Positions 21,880-32,619 of a DNA stretch of 64,000 nucleotides are shown piece by piece. The stretch is from Anagrus nilaparvatae (Eukaryota; Arthropoda; Insecta; Hymenoptera; Mymaridae): contig JAKSXM010000266.1 in assembly GCA_022575985.1 (NCBI GenBank), forward strand, positions 2,294,001-2,358,000, given 5' to 3'. The notes below the pieces were generated by a model, which saw only the letters and a program-made list of their open reading frames with translations, was not told the origin of the DNA and ran no database searches. Both the position numbers and the translations under genes were made by a program. Numbering within the stretch: the stretch's first letter is position 1; each line of letters opens with the position of its first letter.

Positions 21880-23445
21880 TGTTGACAAAAAAGCACCAAT
21901 TTTCAAAAAAAAATTTTTTTAAATTAAAAAATTTTTAAAACCCCGAAAGTTTAGCCTGATAACTTTTTCCCTAAATTTTGGTTTAAATAAACAATTAGAT
22001 CACCTAACTACCTAAAATAGCAACAATTTCCAATAGGTTTAAAGGATTCAGCTGCAACAAATTTTCAGCAACTTCCGATCGATCCATTAAAATTTAATGT
22101 CTACGGCAGGTTACAGTATACCCCAAAAATTTTACCTGTTGACTTTTCCCTAAATTTAGGATTAGCAAAAAGAATTTGGTAATTTAGCTACCTAAAATAA
22201 CAATGATTTCCAACCGGTTTCAAGAATTTATGTCAAATAAATTTCCAGCAATTTACGATTGATCAATTAAATTCAATATCTTCGGTAGGTTATTAAAAAA
22301 AAAATTATTAAATCTACAAAAAAAAAATTTAACTTGGTAAAAGTATTCAAAAATATTAATAGATACCACCAATTAAAAATAAAATAAACATTTTAAATTC
22401 ATCAAAATATAAAAATAAATAAAATTAGCGAATTTAAAAAAAAAAATTTTTTTAAACCTAGTAAGCAAAAATTATATGCAATTTATAAAAAAAAAGAGAA
22501 AATTATTATAATCATTATAACATAGCAAAGACGAACCAAAATCTCCCACTCACTTACATCAAGGTCAGATATGTACATATGTATCTATTTCGCATTTTGC
22601 TGACTTCGCGTTTTCGCCATAGTCGGACTATAATATCTTCGGAAGTTTATAGAATACCCCAAAAATTTTACCTGCTGACTTTTTCCTAAATTTAGGATTG
22701 GAAAAAATAATTTGATCACCTAACTACATGAAACAACAACAATTTACAATATGTCTAAAGGACTCAGCTCATATAAAATTCCAGTCATTACCCAACGATC
22801 CATTAAAATTTATTGTCTTCGGTAGGCAATAGTATACCCCAAAAATTCAACCAGTTGACTTTTCTCTAAATTTAGGATTAATGAAAATAATTTGGTCATT
22901 TAGCTACCTAAAATTACAACGATTTCCAACAGGTCAAAAGAATCAACTCATATATATTTTTAACAATTTCCGATCGATCCGTGAAAGTTTAATCTCTTCG
23001 GAAGGTTATAGCATAACTCAAAAATTTCACCTGTTGACTTTTCACCAAATTTTGGATAGGTAAAAATAATTTCATCATTTAGATACCTAAAATTACAATA
23101 ATTTCCAAAAGGTTTAAAGAATTTATGTCACATAAATTTCCAGCAATTTACGATTGATCAATTGAAACCGAAAATCATTGGTAAAAAAAAAAAAATTTAA
23201 CTTGGAAAAAGTAATAAAAATATTCAAAAATAAATATTCATTTCAAATTCAAACCTAGTAAGCAGAAATTATATGCATCAAAAAGCCATGACAATGCAAT
23301 TTATAAAAAAAGAGACTATAATTGTCATTATTATTATTAAATAGAAAAGGAGAGGCATCATCTTTCTCACTTACATCAAGGTCAGAGTACATATGTGTCT
23401 ATTTCACATTTTGGTGACGTCTGTGGTCTGGCCACAGTGGTACTA
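21880..23445. repeat. right-arm higher-order repeat (2 x ~0.8 kb)
   Basis: Inverted counterpart of the left-arm array. CTCACTTACATCAAGGTCAG followed by CATTTTGCTGAC-type sequence occurs near 22548 and 23365, and the ~170-bp subunits run between. Confidence 0.7.
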
Positions 23446-23499
23446 TTACTACTAAATGATTATTATAATGGCTATGAAGAAGAAATAGTAGTCCTTGTT

Positions 23500-24260
23500 T
23501 TTCTACCCGCTACGGTTAAATAGTTCTAAAATTTTCAAGCTTTTATTCATTAAGTTATTATAATTATTACATTTCATTTTTTTTACTTTCTCTGTATCGT
23601 TAGGAAAGTATGTTTTTAAAATAGAATTTTTTTCTTGTGAATTTATAAATTGGAGCAGACAAAATATTAGGACTAGATTTACTTGTTGCAAGTCATCATT
23701 AGAATCTTTTGAGAAAATTTCAAGCTTTTATCTCATTTAATTATTAAAATATTAGAGATTTCATTTTCTTCGCTTTCTCTATATCGGTAGGTAAGAAATT
23801 CTTTTAAAACAAAACTTTTTTCTGTTGAAATTAGAAACTGAATCAGATAAAATATGAGGACTAGATTTACTTCTTGCAAGTCATCGTTAGAATCTTTTGA
23901 GAAAATTTCAAGCTTTTATCTCATTTGGTTATTAAAATATTAGAGATTTCATTTTCTTCGCTTTCTCTATATAGGTAGGTAAGAAATTCTTTTAAAACAG
24001 AACTTTTTTCTGTTGAAATTATAAACTGAATCAGATAAAATATGAGGACTAGATTTACTTCTTGCAAGTCATCATTAAAATCTTTTGAGAAAATTTCAAG
24101 CTTTTATCTCGTTTGGTTATTGAAATATTAGAGATTTCATTTTCTCTATATCGGTAGATAACAAATGTTTTTATATCATTATTATTTGCTGAAAAAATTT
24201 TTAAATGGAATAGTTAAAAAATGTGGACTAGTTTTACTTGTTGTAAGCCATCATTAGAAC
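23500..24260. repeat. right-arm outer tandem repeat (~180 bp)
   Basis: About four units share GAAAATTTCAAGCTTTTATC, CTTCGCTTTCTCTATATCGG and GGACTAGATTTACTTCTTGC. The middle three are nearly identical, which suggests recent tandem expansion in this arm. Confidence 0.75.
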
Positions 24261-24702
24261 GTTTGGTTATTATTATTGGCGATTCCAAGAATTTTCCTTT
24301 GTTATAAACTTTTTATACCGGTACAAGAGATGTAATAATTTAAGTATATTGAAATTTAAATAATAATTCAAATAAAAACTTTTAAGACAAAAAGAAGAGG
24401 GTAATATTTTACAAGGCTTAAAATAGAAAATAAATAATACATTTTATGGCTAAAAATATTTTATTCAATTAAATTTCATTATTTTTTGATAATGAAATTT
24501 TTTCACATGATTCAATGTATATTTACTTATCAGGCTATTTTACTATATTTTAGAGATAAAATATTTGTTTGTTTTGGTAAAATATAGCAAATAAAAAATT
24601 TTTTAAATAGTTTTTAACAATAAATTTTTTCAATATTAAAAAATCAACAAAAAGGCATAGTTGTTAGAAGACACACATCAGATGCAACTTTTAGTCACTT
24701 CT

Positions 24703-25236
24703 CTATTTTTTAAATAAAATAGCTGAAAATATTAATTATTTGAATTTAAATTAAATAATTTAATGTGATCATCAAAATTAAAATTAAAAATGAAAAAAAA
24801 TCCGTAAAAGGGAAAGCTACGATTTTAAAATTTATTTATTTAGAGTCAATTAAAATTAACAATTTAGGTATGCTTAAGCGAAATAATTAAGATCTTCTTA
24901 AAAAATTTTTTTTGCTAAAAACTTTTCAAAAATTATAATAAAATTTTTTTTAAATTTGAAATGATTTTAGCGTTTGTAATTTTTTATAAGTAATTAATTA
25001 AGTGGTCTATTCACGAACGAAAGTTGTTATAGCTGAAAAATCTTCATTTTATTATTTTACTAAACGTGGTATACATTTAAATACTCACATCGTAAATATC
25101 AGCATTATTGATAGAAAATAATTGAAGAATTTTTTATCTATTTTCCAAGAATTTTTTTATCAGAATATGATGTTATAAACACAAATAAATTGAAAAAAAG
25201 TGGATTTTATAAATATTTCTCGAATTGAAAAAAATG
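24703..25236. other. A+T-rich non-coding
   Basis: Right flank of the foldback element. No gene or repeat boundary was recognised. Confidence 0.4.
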
Positions 25237-25316
25237 CCAGAGCCGGTAGGATTCGAACCCACGATTCTTTCATATCTAGTGAAATCGCTTTAACCAACTA
25301 AGCTACGGCGTCTGGG
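25237..25316 (-). tRNA. tRNA-like gene or pseudogene
   Basis: On the minus strand an A box (TAGCTTAGTTGG) and a perfect B box (GGTTCGAATCC) are correctly spaced. A D stem GCTT/AAGC, an anticodon stem TTTCA/TGAAA with a 7-nt loop CTAGATA, and a T stem GTGGG/CCTAC can be drawn. The loop would give anticodon AGA (Ser), but the long variable arm of tRNA-Ser is missing. The acceptor is GCCG/CGGC plus CCAGA/TCTGG around one unpaired base. It is probably a pseudo-tRNA or tRNA-derived repeat. Confidence 0.5.
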
Positions 25317-25444
25317 CCAATCCACCGACTTTATTTTGACATTTTATGCTATTCCCAAACACGAAAGACAAATTTTTACATAATTGTGGTATATAGTATT
25401 ATTATATATAAAAAATGTTGCTAATTTTTAAAGATACCTCCGTT

Positions 25445-26090
25445 TTGAACAAAAATATAACTGAGTACGTATAAATTAGTGCCGAATCAAGTAATACCAA
25501 ATCTTATAGTAAAATTTTTTCATATTTTTTAGAAATTTCACTTTTTGACGAAATTTTCAAAAAATTTTAATTTCTCCATAAATAGTAAAAATTAAATATC
25601 TCAAAAACTACGATAGATGAGCAGAAAATCGATAGCCTATATCACCCGCAGACTTTTTTTTCTGTATTTTGACACCAGTTTCATTTCAATTACTTTGGTG
25701 ATTCTTGAACCATTAGGGTACAGACAAATTATTAAAAATACCATAAAAAATAAAAAAATGAAGAAAAAAATTTTTTACCAGCTTCAAAAATATTTTATTA
25801 AATTTTAAAGATACCTCCGTTTTGAATAAAAATTTCAGAGAATACATAAAAATTGGTGCTGAATCGAATACTACAAAATGCGATACAAAAATTTTTCGAT
25901 CGTTTTGAGATCAAAATTCTTATTAAATTCAAAATCACTGAAAATTAAATATCTCAAAAACTACGATAGCTGAACAGAAAATCTATGGCCTATGACACCC
26001 GTAGACTTTTTTTCTTCATTTTGACACCAGTTTCATGCTAATTGGTTCGGCGGTTCTTACGTGATGAGGGGACAGACAGACGAACAAATA
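25445..26090 (+). repeat. dispersed repeat, two tandem copies (ACTACGATAGCTGA family)
   Basis: Both copies contain ATCTCAAAAACTACGATAG, then a CCTATxxCACCCGCAGACTTT phrase, TTTTGACACCAGTTTCAT and a GGNACAGACAGA-type tail. Related copies lie at 28410-28790, 49430-49515 and 50810-50965. Confidence 0.65.
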
Positions 26091-26204
26091 AATTTTCAAT
26101 TTATGGCTTCGCCCACCTGTGTTGCATTTACTTTTATTTGTGTTGCTTCAAAAAATCATTTTTCACAGCAAATTTATAATTATGCAAATACGTTCAGATT
26201 TTTC

Positions 26205-26825
26205 AGATAAGGCTCAGTAATTCCTGTTCACAATTACATTCCTAAAGAGAATGCAAGGGGTACTCTGCGTTCAAAAGAAATCACCATACCTAATATCAAA
26301 AATTGTGGGACAAAACCTTTCGGTACAGAGGCGCTAGACTTTGGAACTCCTTACCTGCGGAAATTCGGTTTCTACCTTCACTTAACTCATTTAAAACTGC
26401 TATGCACAAATATCTCCTTACACTTGATCCCTAGCAAGGGTGTTTTCATAAACATAACATGCCACCCTTTTGTTACAAGACAATTACTTATTACTCATTA
26501 TTTTATTATTTTATTTTAATATATTTCACTTATTTTAATAATTTATTTAGAATTAATTTTACCATGTACATGCAACTAACTAATTGACTGTGATACCTAT
26601 GGCAAATTATTAAATTTAAACTATTTAGACTATAAGTATTTATTAACTACTTTATTTCATTTTACTATAAAATTTTAATAATGTTATCACTAATATTTCA
26701 AACTCATTATATTTTATCAATGTTAATTACCAATAATTCACTATGATGTATATTTTATTTGATTACTGTATTTTTGTTCAATTGCAAAATAAAGAATATT
26801 TACATTTACATTTTACATTTACTTC
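26205..26825 (+). mobile_element. 3' end of a CR1/Jockey-type LINE
   Basis: A frame ending near 26434 reads KTFRYRGARLWNSLPAEIR followed by SLNSFKTAMHKYLLTLDP and a stop. FRYRGxxLWNSLP...FK...YL is the usual C-terminal end of ORF2 in CR1/L2/Jockey-like non-LTR retrotransposons. A 3' UTR follows and ends in a short (ATTTAC)n tail near 26800-26822. The element is strongly 5' truncated. Confidence 0.75.
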
Positions 26826-27013
26826 AATATTTTTCTGTTGCTTAAAAAAATTTTTTTTCACTACAAATTTATAATTATGCAAACAAATTCAAACTATTCA
26901 GAGCAGCGGAGGTTAAATGTTAATGAAAAATTATAGGTTTTGGTTCGGCTGGAACTTGAGTCATTAGGGTACAAACAGACAGATATACAAATAAATTTTT
27001 AAATATATATAGT
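26826..27013. other. remnant of dispersed repeat
   Basis: Contains a CACTACAAATTTATAATTAT phrase and a GGTACAAACAGACAGATATA tail related to the ACTACGATAGCTGA family. Confidence 0.4.
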
Positions 27014-28160
27014 ATACTAGCTGCCTCCGGCTCGCTTCGCTCGCCCCGGCAGCCACCATGGGGGCTGCGCCCCCCTGGACCCCTGCGACTTTATTTTTCC
27101 AAAAATATGTTGTTTTATGTTACTCAATATTTTGTAAAATAACCCTGTTTTTACCCGAAGTATTATCTAAAATTTACTGGATCATAAAAATTACGGGCAT
27201 GCGAACCCAGACTAATAATTAGTGATCAGCGATACAAATTCAAACCCTTCCATAGGATCCACAGCAGTCGTTGTGTCCCTCGACTATCCATTCTAGAATT
27301 CTGCTTGATGATAAAAGCTGTTCAAGTTTCTTTTAGTTACTATATTCAGTTACTACATCAGTGACTGATAAAAATTAGAAATATATATAAGATTAGTCCT
27401 AAACTTTTAAAATTTTCGAAAAATTATTGTATCTTTTAACAGATCGAATCGATCGCCTTGAAAATTTAGGTGGATACGTAAAAAATATACCCGAATCGAA
27501 TGAAATTCTTTTTGATAGTAAAATTTTTCCTCGGTTTTTTGTTTTTTTGATTTTCTTTTTTAAATTTGATAAAAATTTTTTTCTTGAAAATTCAGTTTTT
27601 TCAACATAAAAAATTTTTGTCGTTATCAATCGAAACGAAACCTAGCCTATGTTTTGACCCGTAATTTTTGCTATCTTTTACCGTAAACCCCGCGTTTCTA
27701 CCTTTTATCGTTTTCTAGTTTATCCATTTCGGACAAACAAACAAACATACAAAATTAAAGATTTATATATATATATAAGATTAGTCCTAAACTTTTATAA
27801 TTTTCGAAAAATTATTGTATCTTTTAACAGATCGAATCGATCGCCTTGAAAGTTTAGGTGGATACGTAAAAAATATACCCGAATCGAATGAAATTCTTTT
27901 TGATAGTAAAATTTTTCCTCGGTTTTTTGTTTTTTTGGTTTTTTTTAAAAATTTAATAAAAATTTTTTCTTGAAAATTCAGTTTTTTCAGTGTAAAAAAT
28001 TTTTGTCGTTATCAATCGAAACGAAACCTAGCCTATGTTTTGACCCGTAATTTTTGCCGTCTTTTGCCGTAAACCCCGCGTCTCTAACTTATATCGCGTT
28101 CAAGTTTACTCATTTCGGACAAACAAACAAACATACAAAATTAAAGATTTATATATATAT
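27014..28160 (+). repeat. dispersed repeat, copy 2 with tandemly duplicated 3' part
   Basis: 27014-27778 matches the copy at 13725-14430, including the head CTAGCTGCCTCCGGCTCG. From about 27388 the 3' part (GATTAGTCCTAAACTTTTA onward) is repeated once more at 27779-28160, with a period of about 391 bp. Both end in ACAAACAAACATACAAAATT followed by a TA run. Confidence 0.7.
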
Positions 28161-28400
28161 AGGATAGGATAGGATAGGATAGGATAGGATAGGATAGGAT
28201 AGGATAGGATAGGATAGGATAGGATAGGATAGGATAGGATAGGATAGGATAGGATAGGATAGGATAGGATAGGATAGGATAGGATAGGATAGGATAGGAT
28301 AGGATAGGATAGGATAGGATAGGATAGGATAGGATAGGATAGGATAGGATAGGATAGGATAGGATAGGATAGGATAGGATAGGATAGGATAGGATAGGAT
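28161..28400. repeat. microsatellite (AGGAT)48
   Basis: Forty-eight consecutive perfect AGGAT units without an interruption, directly attached to the TA tail of the preceding dispersed repeat. The open frame through it on the minus strand (Ser-Tyr-Pro-Ile-Leu repeats) is a by-product of the period and is not called a gene. Confidence 0.97.
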
Positions 28401-28714
28401 ATAGTATTAAGATTATTTTAACAAAATTTTCCAAAAATTTTATTTTTTCCAAAAATAGTAAACATTTTTCTTTTTAAATTTATTTTAACACCAGTTTTAT
28501 TTAATTTCTTTCATTTTAGTACAAAATTGTGACAATAAAATTTGTCGATAGTCTCGAGATTTTAGTCTTCTTCAAAATTTTTCAAAATTTTATCCATTTC
28601 AAAAACACTAAAATTTAAATATCTCATAATTACGATAGCTAAGCAGAAAATCTATAGCCTGTGACACCGGCGTTATGTAATTTTGTTCAGTGGTTTGACC
28701 CTGAATCATCAGGA

Positions 28715-28749
<35 letters not shown>

Positions 28750-28785
28750 GACAGACACACAAATAAATTTTCAAATGTATATAGT
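28401..28785. repeat. dispersed repeat remnant with (CA)n
   Basis: A further copy of the ACTACGATAGCTGA-type repeat (ATTACGATAGCTAAGCAGAA near 28632), ending in a CA microsatellite (about 28710-28765) and the ACAAATAAATTTTCAAATGT tail also seen in the other copies. Confidence 0.6.
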
Positions 28786-28799
28786 AATAAGATAAAGAT

Positions 28800-29406
28800 C
28801 AGGCAATTACGTCAATGAAAATTGGGAAAGCGCCAGGACCAGACGGAATACCCGCGGAAGCCCTTGAGGCGGCTGCAAAGGTAATCCCTGGTCTCCTGCT
28901 TGGCATGTTTAATGCGTGCCTCGTGGCAGGCGCCTTTCCATGGGACTGGAAAGTGGCCTGTCTGGCTCTGATAAGCTAGGGAAAGGGTGAACCAGGATCT
29001 CCATCATCTTACAGTCCATTGTGTATGTTAAATACTATTGGCAAGGTAATGGAGAGCATGTTCAGAGGAAGATTGCGGCAGGCAATTAGGGAAGCGGGTG
29101 GCCTTAGCAACGACCAACACCGTTTTCGTGAGGGGCGTTCCACGATCGGCGCCATCGATCAGGTCGTGAAGGTTGTTATGAGGGCCAGAAAAGTGTGGCC
29201 GGATATTAAACCGGACGTCCTGCTTGTCATGTTGGGTGTGAAAAACGCATTCAACTCGGCTTAGTGGGACGATATGTTGCACACCCTCGAGCAGGTATTC
29301 AGAGTTCCAGATTATCTGAGATATATACTCAGAGATTACCTCCGGGACCGATACCTCCTTGTCCTACGAGAAAAGCCCCTTCTTGAAGGGGCCCAAAAAA
29401 AAAAAA
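28800..29406 (+). mobile_element. R1-like non-LTR element, 5'-truncated and internally deleted copy
   Basis: The 607-bp insert is flanked by a perfect 12-bp (up to 14-bp) target-site duplication TAAGATAAAGAT (28788-28799 and 29407-29418) and ends in poly(A). It carries part of the reverse transcriptase domain (APGPDGIPAEAL region, then CMLNTIGKVMESM) closely matching the longer copy at 43846. Stops are present, for example TAG after ALIS near 28977 and TAG after FNSA near 29262. Near 29357 the coding region jumps directly to the 3' UTR end, deleting about 0.7 kb relative to the other copy. The tail hairpin AGCCCCTTCTTGAAGGGGCC lies at about 29374-29393. The sequence is distinctly G+C-richer than its surroundings. 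Confidence 0.85.
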
Positions 29407-29439
29407 TAAGATAAAGATATAGGTAGGTATATTTACATG

Positions 29440-30056
29440 TATAAGGTAAAGGCTTACATAACAATTAACTAAGGATCAACCAGTGCCAGACAGTCAGTTG
29501 TGTTAAGAAGTTTGAATAGGGCTGCTATGAAACTGTTAAGGGATGGTAAAAATCGGATAGTGGATGGTAAGGAGTACCAATATTTAGCACCCAGTACTTG
29601 AAAGCTTTTGTTACTTGGATAAGGTTAGATCATAATTTAGTCCCAGATGTTCCAATTTTAACTATAAAACATTACTTTTGGTACTTACCAAATCGGACTA
29701 GCACATTCATACGTACAGGATAAAAGCATTCGAGACAATGACCAAGAATTGCAGCTAGATCAATCATACAATGAACCAGGATTTATACGAATAGATATTT
29801 ATTAGCGATTTCGGAACAGGATAATTCATTCAGCCTACAACACGGATTATCAATTTAATGAAGATGCAGATATTTTACTTGATGAAGTTATTTATGGTTA
29901 TTATTGTACTTGCCCATGTGGATCACGAACTCTTGGAAGCTGTTCTCACGTTGCCGAAATTTTATGGTTTTTGGGTTATGCAAGGCATGCAAATAACATC
30001 AAATATCAAACCAGTACAATTTTAAAAAACACTTTAGATGCTGGTAACAGAAACTA
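29440..30056 (+). pseudogene. decayed DNA-transposon gene with SWIM zinc finger C-terminus
   Basis: The 3' part reads DQSYNEPGFIRIDIY, a TAG stop near 29803, then frames continuing to EVIYGYYCTCPCGSRTLGSC, SHVAEILWFLGYARH and a natural end at AGNRN. CxCx(n)CxH with the following WFLGYARH is the SWIM-type zinc finger at the C-terminus of DDE-transposase-related proteins widespread in insect genomes. The 5' portion is too decayed to translate. Transposase identity is inferred from the C-terminal signature. Confidence 0.6.
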
Positions 30057-30091
30057 AATGATTAACGACTTTCTACTGCTAATAAACAACT

Positions 30092-30107
30092 GGCCCTTTT
30101 CAGGGCC
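30092..30107 (+). terminator. histone-type 3'-end stem-loop
   Basis: GGCCCTTTTCAGGGCC, preceded by AACAACT and followed by A, matches the replication-dependent histone mRNA stem-loop (6-bp stem, TTTC-type tetraloop). It lies 36 bp after the stop of the SWIM-domain ORF. No histone coding sequence was seen nearby. Confidence 0.6.
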
Positions 30108-30139
30108 ATATGACGTGTGAAATCCAATCAAGAAACCTC

Positions 30140-30480
30140 CCCATGATGCACGTCGGGGAACGCAAATGCTTGTGGTGGCTTTTATATATGCATCAAAAAC
30201 TTAATTTTTTTATTATTAACTTCAAATGAAAAGGGCTACTCTGCCGATACAGGGCTTCACATATACCGTTAGGTTTTTGAAACCAACATCTTTGAATCTA
30301 GTGATGTAACTATCGTAATTTTTAAGTAAGTAATATACTTATTTATGATTCATACATAGTAAGCCCTAAAAAGGAAAACTTTGCCCTATAAAGGTTTTAG
30401 AAATACTGTTAGGATTTTCAGATCGTCGTCAAATAATTTTGCCACTCAAGAGTTCTTTACATTGTTCTCAAGATGACTAA
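30140..30480. repeat. inverted copy of the ~140-bp repeat family
   Basis: Shares, in reverse orientation, the CAGATCGTCGTCAAATAATT and GATTCATACATAGTAAGC segments with 12180-12350, and the AAAAACTTAATTTTTTTATT segment with about 12990-13030. Confidence 0.65.
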
Positions 30481-32540
30481 TTTAAAAAGTGAAATTTTCA
30501 TTAAAAATAGGTCACAGAGGTCTCAGAAATTTTGTATTAACTTAAGTTTAAAAAATTTTTTTTGCTTATTTCCAATTTTTCGTTTAGGAGATATGATAAT
30601 TTAAAGACAAAGTCTCAATTTGAGGTTTTTAAAATAATATCATACTTTATCATTAAATTTGTAGAACCATATCTCGGAAATATCTAAAGCTAAAAGGATT
30701 AGTAAGTAATTTTTGGAAACTTGGAACTTACAAAAAGTAGTTGAGAAGAATAAAACTCAATTCTATCAAAAATTAAAATTTTAGCACCAATTTAAAAATT
30801 TGTCATTTTTGGCCAAAAATAGGCATTTGATTTATTAAATATTACGATAAGACAATTGGTGATGGAAAATTGCGGACAACGAGGATTAAAAGGAAAAAAA
30901 AAATTTTAATTAAAAAATTAAATTAAGAATTAAATTAAAAAATGCTAAATTTGGAAAATCAAGCTACAATGTTTGGCCCATTACTCTGAATCCGTCAAGA
31001 ATAAATAAAAATAACCAATTTCATCGTTTTAGTGACCCAAAAACATGTGGAATGCTCTTTTCATTAAATGACACTCAAAAATGCTTGAGCACCTTAAAAA
31101 ATCGAAAAATTGTTTATTAATATATTTATACTTTAAGAGTGCCTTTTAATAAATATATGTATGTATGATTATTCATTGATAATATTAATAGTAAAATAAA
31201 GGAAAAATTACCTGTTACCTGTTTCGGCTAGCTGGTATGAGACTACTACTACTAGGCTAGTACTACTCAATCTCCTTGTTTAGTAGAGGTGGTTTACTTG
31301 GTCATGAATATGTATTTTTAATATGTAAAATGTGGGGGAGGTGATCATGCACGTGAATAAAAATTAATAAAAATATACACTTCATTTTTACTATTAGTCA
31401 CTAATTTACCTTTTTATTTCTCTTATACAACATAATGCCTCTTGAGGCTTTTAATAATTATTATGACTTTGACTTTATTAAATATTGCTTATTATAATAC
31501 CGCGCACACACACACACATACATGAGAGAACTCTAAAGCACGTTTTTGTATATATTCATATATTTTCGGCGGCTGATTCTTCCTCGTGGATGAGTCGTAG
31601 CTAAAAAATCCTGCAGCCGGTTTGTGCTGGATAATATTAAAAGTACGTGTGTGTGCGTGTTCGTAAAATTAAATATTTAAAAATTTTATTATATTTAAAA
31701 TTAATTATTAATTAATTTATAAAAAAAATAAGCTTGTTTGTAACGCGAATTTGCCTCGTTACAATAGCTTCCCCGTTAAGGGGATGTAGCGGAGCAAATC
31801 CTTGCACTTCTACGAGCTATTGACGTGCTTTCTCACACTTACTTTCAAACTATGCGGAACATTAATCCTACCCGTACGTACTTAAGCCCTACTCTAAAAT
31901 AATTTACAATATGTACAATTTATGAACAATGACTAGAATGAGAAAAAAAAGGGAAATCCTTAGAGATCTTGTTCATAATAAAAATATCATTTATTCGGTT
32001 GTATACAATTTACTTCTGGCTTACAATGGTATAATAGCCGAATGGAATTTATGTTTTACGCAAAAAAAAATGTAATTGAATAAGAGATATATTACCAAAA
32101 TATTACCCAAAAATTATCATTACTTACTTTAATCTTTTACTGCTCAAATTAATTTCCATGGATAGATTTTAGGAGTCAGGAATCAGGTTAAGGCAGATTT
32201 TAAATAATCAGGCAAGAATAAAATATATATAAAGAAATATGTGAATGAACCAAAAAAAAACATAATTTTTATTTATTTTAGTCTATGACTAGTTGAGAAT
32301 CCTTTTCTCTCTTTTGATTAAAAAAAAAACATATTTTTACAAAAAAAAAGTACGTAATGCTCTTTCTAACAATCAAAATTTTGCTAATAACGGTTTTAAT
32401 AATTTTAATAGATTTAATCCTAACGGAGAATTTTTTTGTGGAATTAATAGAAATTTTTGACCCAGATACAATCAAAATATTGTACGATATAATGGTTGCA
32501 ATAATTATGATCATAATAGGAATTTTAATTCACTGTTTTA
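30481..32540. other. non-coding with simple repeats
   Basis: A+T-rich sequence with a (CA)n run near 31505 and a G+C-richer patch at 31735-31860 (GCTTCCCCGTTAAGGGGATG, a small dyad). No gene was recognised. Two overlapping opposite frames at 32278-32557 are A/T-driven. Confidence 0.4.
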
Positions 32541-32598
32541 GAGAGTTAACTCTCTGATTTAGGGAGTTAACTCCCTGATTTAGAGAGTCCGACTCCCT
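32541..32598. repeat. three tandem palindromes
   Basis: GAGAGTTAACTCTC (32541-32554), GGGAGTTAACTCCC (32562-32575) and an imperfect GAGAGTCCGACTCCC (32583-32597) follow each other at a 21-bp step, separated by a TGATTTA spacer. Confidence 0.8.
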
Positions 32599-32619
32599 GA
32601 ATAAAATAAATTAAATACA

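Larger units (their letters stand above)
14560..24702. mobile_element. giant near-palindromic foldback element (~10.1 kb)
   Basis: The outer ends match as an inverted pair (AGTGAAGTGACTAAAAGTTG at 14561; the reverse complement of GAAGTGACTAAAAGTTGC at 24682-24699). The arms stay colinear inward to a centre near 18.54 kb. The left arm has lost two internal blocks relative to the right: most of an F-box-like ORF, and the segment between that ORF and a small inner ORF. Each arm carries tandem repeats, including two copies of a unit of about 0.8 kb. Genes are F-box/LRR-like (right only), DEDDh-exonuclease-like (both arms) and a small MGN-starting ORF (both arms, broken differently). No transposase, integrase or polymerase motif was found. 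Confidence 0.7.

Noticed and set aside
28161..28400. Telomeric repeat
   Set aside because: Insect telomeres are usually TTAGG; AGGAT is a different unit, and the array sits next to a transposon tail inside the window.
28141..28452. 103-aa Ser-Tyr-Pro-Ile-Leu repeat protein
   Set aside because: The frame is a direct consequence of a 5-bp microsatellite and has no gene context.
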